Shown here: positions 17,585 through 27,033 of the stretch, piece by piece
How the letters are laid out: every line of letters begins with the position of its first letter
Numbering within the stretch: position 1 is the stretch's first letter
Origin: Streptomyces sp. CC208A
GTDB taxonomy: Bacteria; Actinomycetota; Actinomycetes; Streptomycetales; Streptomycetaceae
DNA length: 64,000 nt
Assembly (NCBI RefSeq): GCF_030010625.1
Contig: NZ_JASCXN010000004.1
Coordinates: forward strand, 1-64,000
Reading direction: 5' to 3'
Translations under genes and position numbers: made by a program
The notes under the pieces: model-generated
Seen by the model: the letters and a program-made list of their open reading frames with translations, nothing else
The model's database searches: none
Told to the model about the DNA's origin: nothing

Positions 17585-18805
17585 ATGCCCGAAGCCGTGA
17601 TCGTCTCGACCGCCCGTTCCCCCATCGGCCGGGCCTTCAAGGGCTCCCTGAAGGACCTGCGCCCCGACGACCTCACGGCCACGATCATCCAGGCCGCGCT
17701 GGCCAAGGTCCCCGAGCTGGACCCGCGCGACATCGACGACCTGATGCTGGGCTGCGGCCTGCCGGGCGGCGAGCAGGGCAACAACCTGGGCCGGATCGTC
17801 GCCGTGCAGATGGGCATGGACCACCTCCCCGGCTGCACCGTCACCCGCTACTGCTCCTCCTCGCTGCAGACCTCCCGCATGGCCCTGCACGCGATCAAGG
17901 CGGGCGAGGGCGACGTCTTCATCTCGGCCGGTGTCGAGATGGTGTCCCGCTTCGTGAAGGGCAACTCGGACTCGCTGCCGGACACGCACAACCCGTTCTT
18001 CGCCGAGGCCGAGGCCCGTACCGCCGAGGTCGCCGCCTCCGAGGGCTCCACCTGGCACGACCCGCGCGAGGACGGCCTCGTCCCCGACGCGTACATCGCC
18101 ATGGGCCAGACCGCGGAGAACCTGGCCCGCTGGAAGGGCGTCACCCGCGAGGAGATGGACGAGTTCGGCGTCCGCTCGCAGAACCTCGCCGAGCAGGCCA
18201 TCAAGAACGGCTTCTGGGAGCGCGAGATCACCCCGGTGACCCTCCCGGACGGCACGGTCGTCTCCAAGGACGACGGCCCGCGCGCCGGCGTCACCCTGGA
18301 GGGCGTCTCCGGCCTCAAGCCGGTCTTCCGCCCCGACGGCCTGGTCACCGCCGGCAACTGCTGCCCGCTGAACGACGGCGCCGCCGCGCTCGTCATCATG
18401 TCCGACACCAAGGCGCGCGAGCTCGGCCTGACCCCGCTGGCCCGGATCGTCTCCACCGGCGTCTCCGGCCTCTCCCCCGAGATCATGGGCCTCGGCCCGG
18501 TCGAGGCGTCGAAGCAGGCCCTCCAGCGGGCCGGCCTCACCACGGGCGACATCGACCTGGTCGAGATCAACGAGGCCTTCGCCGCGCAGGTCATCCCCTC
18601 CTACCGGGACCTCGGCTTCGACCTCGACAAGGTGAACGTCAACGGCGGCGCCATCGCCGTCGGCCACCCCTTCGGCATGACCGGCGCCCGCATCACCGGC
18701 ACCCTCATCAACAGCCTCCAGTTCCACGACAAGCAGTTCGGCCTGGAGACGATGTGCGTGGGCGGCGGCCAGGGCATGGCGATGGTCATCGAGCGGCTGA
18801 GCTGA
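17585..18805 (+). CDS. Thiolase (acetyl-CoA acyltransferase)
   Basis: 406 residues. Catalyses thiolytic cleavage of 3-ketoacyl-CoA, or the reverse condensation, in the cytoplasm. The thiolase landmarks are all present: acylated Cys90 in [16 protein letters not shown], His361 in [10 protein letters not shown] and the second active-site Cys391 in CVGGGQG. The length is normal for FadA-type enzymes. The ATG at 17585 has CTGGAG five bases upstream. It is monocistronic: a terminator follows at 18975-19011. Beta-oxidation is the most likely role, since no biosynthetic partner genes are adjacent. Confidence 0.93.
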   Translation: MPEAVIVSTARSPIGRAFKGSLKDLRPDDLTATIIQAALAKVPELDPRDIDDLMLGCGLPGGEQGNNLGRIVAVQMGMDHLPGCTVTRYCSSSLQTSRMALHAIKAGEGDVFISAGVEMVSRFVKGNSDSLPDTHNPFFAEAEARTAEVAASEGSTWHDPREDGLVPDAYIAMGQTAENLARWKGVTREEMDEFGVRSQNLAEQAIKNGFWEREITPVTLPDGTVVSKDDGPRAGVTLEGVSGLKPVFRPDGLVTAGNCCPLNDGAAALVIMSDTKARELGLTPLARIVSTGVSGLSPEIMGLGPVEASKQALQRAGLTTGDIDLVEINEAFAAQVIPSYRDLGFDLDKVNVNGGAIAVGHPFGMTGARITGTLINSLQFHDKQFGLETMCVGGGQGMAMVIERLS

Positions 18806-19159
18806 GCCGCAGCGGAGGGTAGGGGTCATCCGAGGAACGAGGGTGACATCTGCCCGCGGCGGAGGCGAAGCTCAGCGCGACCAGAGAAGCGAGCGGCTGA
18901 GCCAAAGCCCCCGGGCCGGGCCCGGTCTCCATCCGCCGAGCGCGTCAACCGCCCCGCGTCCGAGCCGTGACCGAATCTCCCCCAGGATGTGACATACATC
19001 CCGGGGGAGATCGTTTTCGCAGGTCAGAGCGGTTCCGGGACTAAACACCCGGACGAAATACCTGTCCGTTTCGTGACGTAATGCACTGACAGGGGGTCCC
19101 GCCCCACGACAAGCTGATGTAGGAAGTCGGGGGATCGACTCGAAACCGGGAGTACGTCA
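18806..19159. other. Intergenic region with thiolase terminator
   Basis: No gene is supported. Besides the terminator at 18975-19011 it contains the ribosome-binding site CGGGAG at 19147-19152 for the next gene. Confidence 0.5.
18975..19011 (+). terminator. Strong intrinsic terminator after the thiolase
   Basis: ATCTCCCCC plus GGATGT (18975-18990, with one unpaired base) pair with ACATCC and GGGGGAGAT (18996-19011). That is 15 bp with a single A/C mismatch and a 5-base loop, followed by TCGTTTT. Confidence 0.85.
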
Positions 19160-19996
19160 GTGAGCGCCATGTCTCTTGCCCTGCTGCTGACCACGGCCAC
19201 CGCCACGGCCGTGGGCGCTGCTGCCCTGCACCACGTGCGGGGTCTCCGCAAGGAGGTCACCGCCCTGCGCACCGAGCTGGCCGCCGGTCACGGCGTGACG
19301 GTCCCCGCGGCCCGCACCACGCCCGCCGCCGAGATACGGGCCGCGGTCGCGGACGCGCTGGCCGAGGAGCGGGAGCGCGAGCTCGCCGAGGCGCGGGCCT
19401 TCTGGGCCGCGCAGGAGGCCCGGGACGCGGCCGACGCGCCCTCCGCCCTCCTCGGCGGCGCGGCGGGCGAGGAGACCGGCGGTCTCTTCGTGCCGCGCCA
19501 GACGGACTTCGTGGGCCTGGAGGCGATGGCGCTGGAGGCCATGGAGGCCGAGGCGGCCGCCCTGGACGACGTCCTCGACCCGGCGGACGACTTCCCCGAG
19601 TACCCGGAGGACTCCCCCGAGCTGGCCGCCGCCCGCCGCCGGCACCCCTCGCACCCGGACTTCGTGCCGGTGCAGACCCCGGTGGTCACGGACCACGAGC
19701 GCACGGTGGCGCGCCTGGAGGAGCTGGCCGACACGGCCACGGCCCTCACCGACGTCCGGCCCGGCCCGCTCGGCACCCTCGACGTGTACGTCTTCGCCGA
19801 CGGCACCACGCTCTGCATGACCCCCGGCCACCGCGAGACCGCGGAGCGCCTCGCGGAGGCCCTCCGCGACGGCCACGCCCCGGTCCTCCTGGGCGGCTCC
19901 GGCGTCTCCGGCGCCTTCGCCCTGACCTTCTCCTACGGCGACACCGACGAGGAGAACGTCTACATCCTCGCCGACCGCGTGATCGCGTCGCTGTAA
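19160..19996 (+). CDS. Conserved hypothetical protein, membrane-anchored N-terminus
   Basis: 278 residues. A hydrophobic N-terminus (about 3-24) precedes a heptad-like stretch (VRGLRKEVTALRTELA) and an acidic Ala/Glu-rich central part. The C-terminal 80 residues look globular (LDVYVFADGTTLCMTPGHRETAERLAEAL, then ALTFSYGD). I do not recognise the family. The GTG at 19160 has CGGGAG seven bases upstream. The hydrophobic segment may be an anchor with the globular domain in the cytoplasm, but topology is uncertain. It is convergent with the small gene at 20011. Confidence 0.75.
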   Translation: MSAMSLALLLTTATATAVGAAALHHVRGLRKEVTALRTELAAGHGVTVPAARTTPAAEIRAAVADALAEERERELAEARAFWAAQEARDAADAPSALLGGAAGEETGGLFVPRQTDFVGLEAMALEAMEAEAAALDDVLDPADDFPEYPEDSPELAAARRRHPSHPDFVPVQTPVVTDHERTVARLEELADTATALTDVRPGPLGTLDVYVFADGTTLCMTPGHRETAERLAEALRDGHAPVLLGGSGVSGAFALTFSYGDTDEENVYILADRVIASL

Positions 19997-19998
19997 GA

Positions 19999-20011
19999 AC
20001 CCCGAAGGGGT
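19999..20011. terminator. Small hairpin between convergent genes
   Basis: ACCCC-GAA-GGGGT, a 5-bp stem right after the stop at 19996 and touching the stop of the opposing gene. It could serve both strands; weak. Confidence 0.35.
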
Positions 20012-20340
20012 CACAGCCCCGAGCGCTCCTGCGCCTCCCGCACCAGCCTCACGGCCTCGTCCAGCTCCTGTTCCCGGGAGCCTGCCGGGGCCGTTCTCAG
20101 GATCTCGGCCAGGTCGTTGCCGGCGACGGCGAGCTGGTCGGCGACGGTGAAGACGCCCGCGTCGGGGAGGATCCGGGGCTCACGCCCGGGATCCTCGGCG
20201 CGCTGCGCGCGTACCGCGAGCTCGCGTGCCAGGGCCAGGCCCTCGGCGGCGGCGCCCCGCTGGAGGCGGCTCTGCGGGGCGGCCCGCAGCCGGTCGGCGA
20301 AGCGTTCCACGGCGGCGGTCAGGTCACTCGTATCCAGCAC
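20011..20340 (-). CDS. Small conserved hypothetical helical protein
   Basis: 109 residues, almost entirely predicted helix, with no signal and no transmembrane segment. Sequence landmarks are VERFADRLRAAPQSRLQRGAA near the start and ELDEAVRLVREAQERSGL at the end. The GTG at 20340 is preferred because the open frame upstream runs through the terminator hairpin at 20364-20401 and reads as non-coding. No function can be assigned. It resembles small cytoplasmic streptomycete proteins of unknown role. Confidence 0.65.
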   Translation of the reverse strand: MLDTSDLTAAVERFADRLRAAPQSRLQRGAAAEGLALARELAVRAQRAEDPGREPRILPDAGVFTVADQLAVAGNDLAEILRTAPAGSREQELDEAVRLVREAQERSGL

Positions 20341-20363
20341 GCGGCCGACCCTACCCGGGACGC

Positions 20364-20401
20364 GGAAGGGCCCGCCCGGCGGATGCCGGACGGGCCCTTC
20401 C
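20364..20401 (-). terminator. Terminator after the YccA-like gene
   Basis: GGAAGGGCCCG (20364-20374) pairs perfectly with CGGGCCCTTCC (20391-20401). The loop contains a second small CCGGC/GCCGG stem. It lies just downstream of the stop at 20421 and upstream of the gene starting at 20340. Confidence 0.85.
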
Positions 20402-20420
20402 CCCTGGTTCAGGAGGTGCG

Positions 20421-21323
20421 TCAGTCGTCGCCCTGGAGGATCGACAGCAGGCGCAGCATCTCCAGGTAGATCCACACGAGGGTCATGGTGAGACCGAAGG
20501 CGGCCAGCCAGGCCTCCTCGCGCGGCGCGCCGTAGGTCACGCCGTCCTCGACCTGCTTGAAGTCGAGGGCGAGGAAGCAGGCGCCCAGGATGACGCCGAT
20601 GACACCGAAGAGGATGCCGAGGCCGCCGCTGCGGAAGCCGAGGCCGTCACCGCCGGCGAAGACCGAGAACAGCAGGTTGACCACCATGAGCAGCATGAAG
20701 CCCATGGCCGCGGCCATCACGAAGCCGGTGAAGCGCCGGTTGACCCGGATCCAGCCCATCTTGTAGGCGGTCAGCACACCGGCGAAGACCGCCATCGTGC
20801 CGAGGACCGCCTGGATGACCACGCCGTCGGCGATGTACGTCGAGACGGCGGCGGAGATCACACCGAGGAAGACGCCCTCGAAGGCCGCGTAGGCCAGGAT
20901 CAGCGCCGGCGACGGCTTGCGCTTGAAGGACTGCACGAGCGACAGGACCAGCGCGACCAGGAAGGCGCCGATCGCGATGCCGTACGACTTGTTGATGTTC
21001 GCGGGGTCGACCGGCAGCAGCAGCCAGGACAGGACGGCGGTGAGCACGACCGTGCCGAGCGTCATGGCCGTACGGCTCACGACGTCGTCGATCGTCATCA
21101 CGTTGCCGCGCACCTGCTGCGGGGCGCCCGTCTGGACGTCCTGCGGCGCGTAGGGGTTGGTGGCGTACGGGTTGGTGGCACCCTCGGCGTACGGGTTACC
21201 GGTCGCGTACGGGTTCGTCCCGACGGCGGGGCCCCCGGCCTGCGGCTGCTGCGCGTTGGCGCCCGCATAGCCGTTGTCGCGGCTGAACCCCCGTCGCGAG
21301 AAGACCGGGTTGCTGCTCCTCAT
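20421..21323 (-). CDS. Bax inhibitor-1/YccA family membrane protein
   Basis: 300 residues. About seven transmembrane segments occupy residues 95-295, and the C-terminal LDFKQVEDGV motif with acidic residues is typical of the BI-1/YccA family. Family members are pH-sensitive channels or protease modulators; the role in Streptomyces is not known. The first 75 residues are a Gly/Asn/Tyr/Pro tail containing four NPYA units (TNPYATGNPYAEGATNPYA region), absent from the E. coli protein and likely cytoplasmic. The ATG has GGAGGAG upstream. It is monocistronic with its own terminator. Confidence 0.9.
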   Translation of the reverse strand: MRSSNPVFSRRGFSRDNGYAGANAQQPQAGGPAVGTNPYATGNPYAEGATNPYATNPYAPQDVQTGAPQQVRGNVMTIDDVVSRTAMTLGTVVLTAVLSWLLLPVDPANINKSYGIAIGAFLVALVLSLVQSFKRKPSPALILAYAAFEGVFLGVISAAVSTYIADGVVIQAVLGTMAVFAGVLTAYKMGWIRVNRRFTGFVMAAAMGFMLLMVVNLLFSVFAGGDGLGFRSGGLGILFGVIGVILGACFLALDFKQVEDGVTYGAPREEAWLAAFGLTMTLVWIYLEMLRLLSILQGDD

Positions 21324-21503
21324 CTCACTCCTCCATGGACGGCCGCACGGCGCAGCCTCGCGTCAAGAGTAATAGGTAGGCAAAAGAAACTCTCTAGTGC
21401 CCGGGGAGGATCTTTATAACGGTCGGGTGCGGGGAGGGCGCGGTCACGCGGGGGTGAGGAGGGGCGGTTCCGCCGGGCCGCAGGCGTCTCCTGGGGCCCG
21501 GGG

Positions 21504-21589
21504 TGGTGCCCGGAACCGGACTTGAACCGGTACGGCCCGAAGGCCAGCGAGGTTTAAGCTCGCCGTGTCTGCTATTCCACCATCCGGGC
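21504..21589 (-). tRNA. bldA: tRNA-Leu(UAA), the probable bldA gene
   Basis: The minus strand folds as a class II tRNA. The acceptor stem is GCCCGGA/TCCGGGC with encoded ACCA, the anticodon stem GCGAG/CTCGC encloses the loop CTTAAAC, a long variable arm follows, and the T-arm has GGTTCAAGTCC. The anticodon is TAA (complement of 21554-21556), so it reads UUA codons. In Streptomyces the single UUA-reading tRNA is bldA, the developmental and antibiotic-production switch. The sequence also closely matches my memory of bldA. It lies divergent from an ABC exporter operon. Confidence 0.93.
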
Positions 21590-22048
21590 TTGCCGCGAAG
21601 CTCCGCGTTGGCACAGGAGCCTATCGGGGCGCTTCCCTCGTTCAGCGGAACGAGCGACCGATGTTGTCTTATTTTATTGAGGCCTGAGGGTGCGTCAGTG
21701 CAGGTGGGCGCGGTTTTGGCGAACTGTGACAGGGCTCGCGGGCGCAAAGCCGTCACCCCCGGATTGACCAGATCTCGCCGCATCTGTGTCACGTCCGGCG
21801 TCGGGGTCGCCGTCATACCTGAGGAGTAGTCGAGGGGGGCGGGGTCCGACCCGAGAGGGCCCCGGGAACGGGCACGTGGAAGGACGACCGGGGCGCGGAC
21901 GTTCGAAACGATGGAGGGGTTCCCGGGACGCCCCGGGTGACCGGTCGGCCGCCGATGCCTCGCGGGTCCACCACGGATCCCCCGCTGGTCCGCCGCCGGT
22001 CCTTCGCCGATCCACCGTCGTTGCCACCGTCGTGACAGGAGCCCCCTC
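21590..22048. other. Region between bldA and the ABC exporter
   Basis: No protein gene is convincing here. It must contain the bldA promoter (minus strand) and the exporter promoter (plus strand). An AT-rich patch lies at 21665-21681. GGAG-rich DNA at 22037-22041 is the ribosome-binding site of the next gene. Confidence 0.4.
21618..21623 (-). promoter_or_regulatory. Possible -10 box of the bldA promoter
   Basis: The minus strand reads TAGGCT here, about 29 bases before the mature tRNA 5' end. No convincing -35 box was found at normal spacing, so this is tentative. Confidence 0.3.
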
Positions 22049-22819
22049 GTGACCACCATCCCCACCGTGCCCCGCACCACCGCGGTGGCCGCCCGCGCCA
22101 CGGAGCTCACGAAGGTCTACGGGGCGGGCGAGACCCAGGTGGTCGCGCTCGACCGGGTCAGCGTGGACTTCCGGCAGGGCGAGTTCACCGCGATCATGGG
22201 CCCCTCCGGTTCCGGCAAGTCGACGCTCATGCACTGCGTCGCCGGACTCGACTCCTTCTCCTCCGGCTCGGTCCGGATCGGCGACACCGAGCTGTCCACC
22301 CTCAAGGACCGGCAGCTCACCCAGCTCCGCCGGGACAAGATCGGCTTCATCTTCCAGGCGTTCAACCTGCTGCCGACCCTGACCGCCCTGGAGAACATCA
22401 CGCTCCCCATGGACATCGCGGGGCGCAGGCCCGACCAGCGGTGGGTGCAGCAGGTCATCGACATGCTCGGTCTCTCCGGCCGGCTCAAGCACCGCCCCAC
22501 CGAGCTCTCCGGCGGCCAGCAGCAGCGTGTCGCCGTCGCCCGTGCCCTCGCCTCCCGGCCGGAGATCATCTTCGGCGACGAGCCCACCGGAAACCTGGAC
22601 TCGCGCTCCGGCGCCGAGGTCCTCGGCTTCCTCCGCAACTCGGTCCGCGAACTCGGCCAGACCGTCGTCATGGTCACCCACGACCCCGTCGCCGCCTCCT
22701 ACGCCGACCGTGTGATCTTCCTGGCCGACGGCCGGATCGTCGACGAGATGCTGCGCCCCTCCGCCGACGGCGTCCTCGACCGCATGAAGGCCTTCGACGC
22801 CAAGGGCCGTACGAGCTGA
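22049..22819 (+). CDS. ABC transporter ATP-binding protein (MacB/LolD type)
   Basis: 256 residues. The nucleotide-binding subunit has Walker A GPSGSGKST (from residue 51), Q-loop FIFQAFNLL, signature LSGGQQQRVAVARAL, Walker B IIFGDEPTGNLD and switch VMVTHDP. This is the classic MacB/LolD/FtsE-like subgroup that powers mechanotransmission rather than substrate channelling. The GTG start has AGGAG seven bases upstream. The FtsX-type permease follows 162 bases downstream and is its partner. Substrates could be lipids, lipoproteins or peptides; nothing in the window identifies them. Confidence 0.93.
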   Translation: MTTIPTVPRTTAVAARATELTKVYGAGETQVVALDRVSVDFRQGEFTAIMGPSGSGKSTLMHCVAGLDSFSSGSVRIGDTELSTLKDRQLTQLRRDKIGFIFQAFNLLPTLTALENITLPMDIAGRRPDQRWVQQVIDMLGLSGRLKHRPTELSGGQQQRVAVARALASRPEIIFGDEPTGNLDSRSGAEVLGFLRNSVRELGQTVVMVTHDPVAASYADRVIFLADGRIVDEMLRPSADGVLDRMKAFDAKGRTS

Positions 22820-22981
22820 CGGCGCGCCCGCGCCCCCTCGCCCGCCTCCAGGGGCTCCGGCCCCGGGCCCCCGCGCCGACCGACGCTCCGGCCCTGCCTC
22901 AGGGTGCCGGGTCCGGGCCCCGCCCCCACCTCGGGGCCGCGCCCGCACCGGCCCCGCCCGACTTCCTCCAGGACCCCATTC

Positions 22982-25513
22982 ATGTTCCGTACCGCCCTGC
23001 GCAACGTCCTCGCGCACAAGGCGCGGCTGCTGATGACCGTGCTCGCCGTGATGCTCGGCGTCGCGTTCGTCTCCGGCACCCTCGTCTTCACCGACACCCT
23101 CTCCCAGGCCTTCCGCGACCAGTCCGCGAAGAGCTACGACGACGTGGCCGTCGCCGTCAGCCTGCGGCCGTCCCCGGAGGAGGCCGCCAAGAACCCCGGC
23201 CTCTCCCAGGCGGCCGTCGACAAGGTCGCGAAGCTCGACGGCGTCACCGGCGTCCAGCCCCGCGTCGACGGCTTCGCCGGCGTGCCGGACGAGAACGGCA
23301 AGCTGATCGGCTTCGGCTGGGCCAACAAGGGCACCAACTTCGCCCCCGGCCCCGACGGCAAGGACCCCGCCCTCGCCTTCACCGCCGGACGCGGCCCCGC
23401 CGGGGCCGGGCAGATCGCCCTCGACAAGGCCACCGCCGACGAGGGCGGCTACCGGGTCGGCGACCGGGTCCGCGTCGCCACCAACGGGCCGGTGAAGGAG
23501 TACGTCCTCTCCGGCGTCTTCACCACCGAGGACGGCGCCGTCAACGCGGGCGGCAGCCTCGTCGTCTTCGACGCCCCGGTCGCCCAGAAGCTGTATCTGA
23601 AGCCGGGGTACTACTCCGACCTGAACGTGGCCGCCGCCTCCGGCACCGACGCCGACAAGCTCCTCGACGAGGTCCTGAAGGTCGTCCCGAAGGCCGCCAC
23701 CGCCCAGACCGGCCAGGCCCTCGCCGACCAGCAGGCCCGTGACATCGAGGCCGGGCTCGGCGCCCTCAACCAGACGCTGCTCGGCTTCGCCGGCATCGCG
23801 CTCTTCGTCGGCGTCTTCCTGATCTCCAACACCTTCACCATGCTGGTCGCCCAGCGCACCAAGGAGCTGGCCCTGATGCGCGCGGTCGGTGCCGCGCGCA
23901 AGCAGATCACCCGCTCCGTCCTCACCGAGGCCGCCCTCGTCGGCCTGGTCGCCTCCGCCGTCGGGTACGTCCTCGGCATCGGGCTCGCCGTGGGCCTGCG
24001 CGGCTTCATGAGCGTCTTCGAGATGAAGGTCCCGGACGGCGAGCTGGTCCTCGGCGCCACCCCGGTCCTCGCCGCCTTCGCCGTCGGCGTCCTCATCACC
24101 ATGCTGGCCGCCTGGCTGCCCGGCCGCCGCGCGGCGAAGATCCCGCCGGTCGCCGCCATGAACAGCGTCCACGCCACCCCGAACGCCAAGTCGCTCGTCG
24201 TGCGGAACGCGATCGGCGCCGCCGTCACCGCGATCGGCGCCGTCCTGATCGTGCTCGGCGCGAACACCGGCGGCGACGAGGGCCGCATGACCATCGCGGG
24301 CGGCGCCTTCGCCACCCTCATCGGCGTCATCGTCCTCATCCCGTTCCTGTCCCGGCCCGTGATCGCCCTGATCCGCCCCTTCTTCGTGAAGGCCTTCGGG
24401 ATCTCCGGCAAGCTCGCCGGCCTCAACGCGGTCCGCAACCCGCGCCGCACCGGCGCCACCGCCTCCGCGCTCGCCATCGGCCTCACCCTGGTCACCGGCC
24501 TCACCGTGATCGGCGTCAGCGCCGGGCAGGCCATCGACAAGATGACGGTGGACGGGATCAAGGCCGACTACATGGTCACGATGGCCAGCGGCGAGAGCCT
24601 GTCGAAGGAGGCCCTGACGGCCCTGGAGAAGGCCCCGGGCGTCACCGCGGTCTCCCCGGACCAGGCCGGCGCCCTCGACCTCAAGGGGAAGTTCGCCTCC
24701 GCCTCCGGCGTCACCCCCGGCGACATCGAGAGGGTCCTCAAGGTCGAGGTCGTGAACGGGTCACTGGCCACCCTCGCCGACGGGCAGATCGCCGTCGCGG
24801 AGAAGACCGCCACCAAGCACGGCCTGAAGGTCGGCGCCTCCGTCCCGGTCGAGTACCTGGACAAGAAGAAGGGGACGCTGACCGTCGGCGCGGTCTACAA
24901 GGACAGCGAGTTCCTCTCCCCCGTCCTCATCGACGCCAAGCTCCTCGACGCCCACGACCCGCAGAAGTACATCCCGCGGATCTTCGTCTCCACCGACGGC
25001 GGCCCCAGCGACACCCACGAGCGGGCGCTCGCCAAGGCCATGGGCGACAACCCGGCCATCACCGTCCTCGACAAGAAGGACATCCGCGACACCTTCGGCG
25101 GGCAGATCAACCTGCTCCTGAACATCATGTACGGCCTGCTCGCGATGGCCCTGATCATCGCCGTCCTCGGTGTCGTCAACACCCTCGCGATGTCCGTCTT
25201 CGAGCGGCAGCAGGAGATCGGCATGATCCGGGCGATCGGTCTCGACCGGCGCCGGGTGAAGCGGATGGTCCGTCTGGAGGCCGTGGTCATCTCGGTCTTC
25301 GGCGCGGTCGTCGGCATCGGCCTCGGCACCTTCCTCGCCTGGGCCCTCGGCAAGACCTTCGAGGACGGCCTGCCCGGCTACGGCCTGGTGCTGCCGTGGG
25401 AGCGGATCGGGGTCTTCCTGGTCCTGGCCGCCCTGGTCGGCGTCCTCGCCTCGCTCTGGCCGGCCCGCAGCGCCGCCAAGCTGAACATGCTCACCGCCAT
25501 CAAGGCCGAGTAG
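22982..25513 (+). CDS. FtsX-like (MacB-type) ABC transporter permease
   Basis: 843 residues with a duplicated architecture. There is an N-terminal TM at about 16-36, an extracytoplasmic domain, three TMs around 270-400 forming the first FtsX domain, then one TM, a second extracytoplasmic domain and three final TMs (about 710-840). Both FtsX cores carry the cytoplasmic signature (RTKELALMRAVGAARKQI and QQEIGMIRAIGLDRRRV). Energised by the ATPase encoded upstream. The ATG at 22982 has CAGGA eight bases upstream. A bidirectional terminator follows. Confidence 0.93.
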   Translation: MFRTALRNVLAHKARLLMTVLAVMLGVAFVSGTLVFTDTLSQAFRDQSAKSYDDVAVAVSLRPSPEEAAKNPGLSQAAVDKVAKLDGVTGVQPRVDGFAGVPDENGKLIGFGWANKGTNFAPGPDGKDPALAFTAGRGPAGAGQIALDKATADEGGYRVGDRVRVATNGPVKEYVLSGVFTTEDGAVNAGGSLVVFDAPVAQKLYLKPGYYSDLNVAAASGTDADKLLDEVLKVVPKAATAQTGQALADQQARDIEAGLGALNQTLLGFAGIALFVGVFLISNTFTMLVAQRTKELALMRAVGAARKQITRSVLTEAALVGLVASAVGYVLGIGLAVGLRGFMSVFEMKVPDGELVLGATPVLAAFAVGVLITMLAAWLPGRRAAKIPPVAAMNSVHATPNAKSLVVRNAIGAAVTAIGAVLIVLGANTGGDEGRMTIAGGAFATLIGVIVLIPFLSRPVIALIRPFFVKAFGISGKLAGLNAVRNPRRTGATASALAIGLTLVTGLTVIGVSAGQAIDKMTVDGIKADYMVTMASGESLSKEALTALEKAPGVTAVSPDQAGALDLKGKFASASGVTPGDIERVLKVEVVNGSLATLADGQIAVAEKTATKHGLKVGASVPVEYLDKKKGTLTVGAVYKDSEFLSPVLIDAKLLDAHDPQKYIPRIFVSTDGGPSDTHERALAKAMGDNPAITVLDKKDIRDTFGGQINLLLNIMYGLLAMALIIAVLGVVNTLAMSVFERQQEIGMIRAIGLDRRRVKRMVRLEAVVISVFGAVVGIGLGTFLAWALGKTFEDGLPGYGLVLPWERIGVFLVLAALVGVLASLWPARSAAKLNMLTAIKAE

Positions 25514-25527
25514 AGCTGCTGAAGAGG

Positions 25528-25560
25528 GGGGCCGGTGTTCCGGGACGGAACACCGGCCCC
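25528..25560. terminator. Bidirectional terminator between convergent genes
   Basis: GGGGCCGGTGTTCC (25528-25541) pairs perfectly with GGAACACCGGCCCC (25547-25560) across a 5-base loop and is followed by TTT. It serves the exporter operon and the opposing methyltransferase gene. Confidence 0.9.
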
Positions 25561-25567
25561 TTTCCCT

Positions 25568-26860
25568 CTACTCCGTCCACTCCCGGGTGCGCAGCGGCAG
25601 TCCGCTCGTCCCCGACGGCGGTGTCTTCACCGCCAGGAACTGGTTCACCCCGATCCGGTTGCGCTCGAAGGAGACCGCCGAGGCCGCCATGTAGAGCCGC
25701 CAGATGCGGGCCCTGGCCGGGGAGCTGAGCCGGACCGCCCGGCCCCACTCCTCCTCCAGGTTCGCCACCCACCGGCGGAGCGTCAGGGCGTAGTGCTCGC
25801 GGAGCGCCTCCACGTCCCGGACCTCGAAGCCGGCGTCCTCCAGGGTCGTCAGGGTGCGGCCCATGGGGGCGAGTTCGCCGTCGGGGAAGACGTACGCGTC
25901 GATGAAGGCGTCCACCCGGTACGCCTCCTCGTCGGGCTCCGGGCGGCGCGAGATCTGGTGGTTCAGGAGCCGGCCGCCGGGCTTCAGGAGGCCGTACAGG
26001 ATGTCGGCGTACTCCCGGTACTTCACGGCGCCGACGTGCTCGGCCATGCCGATGGAGGAGATCGCGTCGAACGGGCCGTCGGGGACGTCCCGGTAGTCCT
26101 GGACGCGGATCTCGATCCGGTCGGTCAGGCCCTCCTCGGCGATCCGCTTGCGGGCGAAGGCGGCCTGTTCGCGGGAGAGGGTGATGCCGACGACCCGGGC
26201 GCCGTACTCGCGGGCCGCGTGGATCGCCATCGAGCCCCAGCCGCAGCCCACGTCGAGCAGCCGGTCGCCCTCCTTCAGGGCCAGTTTGCGGGCGACGAGG
26301 TCGAGTTTGGCCCGCTGGGCCTCCTCCAGGGTGCCGCCGTCCGTCCAGTAGGCGCACGAGTAGACCATCGACGGGCCGAGCACCAGCGCGTAGAAGTCGT
26401 TGCCCACGTCGTAGTGGTGACTGATCGCCTGCTTGTCGCGGCGCCTGCTGTGCCGGCCTCCGCTGCGGCCGCGGGCCTCCTCGGCCGGCGGCGGCGGGGG
26501 CGGCAGCGGCCGGGCGAGCCGCAGCAGGGTCCCGGCGGCGGCCCGCACCCGCGGGTCGCGTACGGAGGCGAGCAGGCCCCGGGTCTCCTCGCCGCGCTCC
26601 CAGACGATCCCGGAGAGCCGGTCGAGCGCCTCGTACAGGTCCCCCTCGACGTCGATCTCGCCGGCCACCCAGGCGCGGGCCAGGCCCAGTTCGCCGGGCT
26701 TCCAGACCATCCGGCGCAGCGCCCTGCGGTCCCGGACGACGAGGACGGGGCCCTCCGCCGGTCCCGTTTCGCTGCCGTCCCAGGCGCGCAGGCGCACCGG
26801 GAGGGGACTTCCCAGCAGATCCTCGGCGAGAGTCGCGAGCCGCGTCGCGGCGTCGGCCAT
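25568..26860 (-). CDS. Cyclopropane-fatty-acyl-phospholipid synthase family methyltransferase
   Basis: 430 residues. S-adenosylmethionine-dependent enzyme that would methylenate or methylate an unsaturated acyl chain of membrane phospholipid. The N-terminal domain (about 1-140) is the family-specific lipid-binding part. The Rossmann domain has the SAM motif LLDVGCGWGSMAIHAA and the family sequence HHYDVGNDFY, with SSIGMAEHVG further on. Other products, such as 10-methyl fatty acids, are possible. The ATG at 26860 has GGAGG nine bases upstream. It lies downstream of and collinear with the type II NADH dehydrogenase, but a terminator separates them. Confidence 0.9.
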   Translation of the reverse strand: MADAATRLATLAEDLLGSPLPVRLRAWDGSETGPAEGPVLVVRDRRALRRMVWKPGELGLARAWVAGEIDVEGDLYEALDRLSGIVWERGEETRGLLASVRDPRVRAAAGTLLRLARPLPPPPPPAEEARGRSGGRHSRRRDKQAISHHYDVGNDFYALVLGPSMVYSCAYWTDGGTLEEAQRAKLDLVARKLALKEGDRLLDVGCGWGSMAIHAAREYGARVVGITLSREQAAFARKRIAEEGLTDRIEIRVQDYRDVPDGPFDAISSIGMAEHVGAVKYREYADILYGLLKPGGRLLNHQISRRPEPDEEAYRVDAFIDAYVFPDGELAPMGRTLTTLEDAGFEVRDVEALREHYALTLRRWVANLEEEWGRAVRLSSPARARIWRLYMAASAVSFERNRIGVNQFLAVKTPPSGTSGLPLRTREWTE

Positions 26861-26977
26861 GGTGAAACACCTCCGTGGTCCTTGCCCCAGACTTGTCCGT
26901 CACCAAGGGAACACCGTCGGTGGGGGTTTCCCATCCCGCCGCGACGCAAGGACTCGGCAAAGCGTGCCGAGAACACG

Positions 26978-27019
26978 CCGAAGGGCCGCCCGCACCACGG
27001 ATGACGGACGGCCCTTCGG
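26978..27019 (-). terminator. Terminator after ndh
   Basis: CCGAAGGGCCG (26978-26988) pairs with CGGCCCTTCGG (27009-27019), an 11-bp perfect stem extendable by three pairs past one mismatch. Confidence 0.8.
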
Positions 27020-27033
27020 TACTGCCGGGGGTG

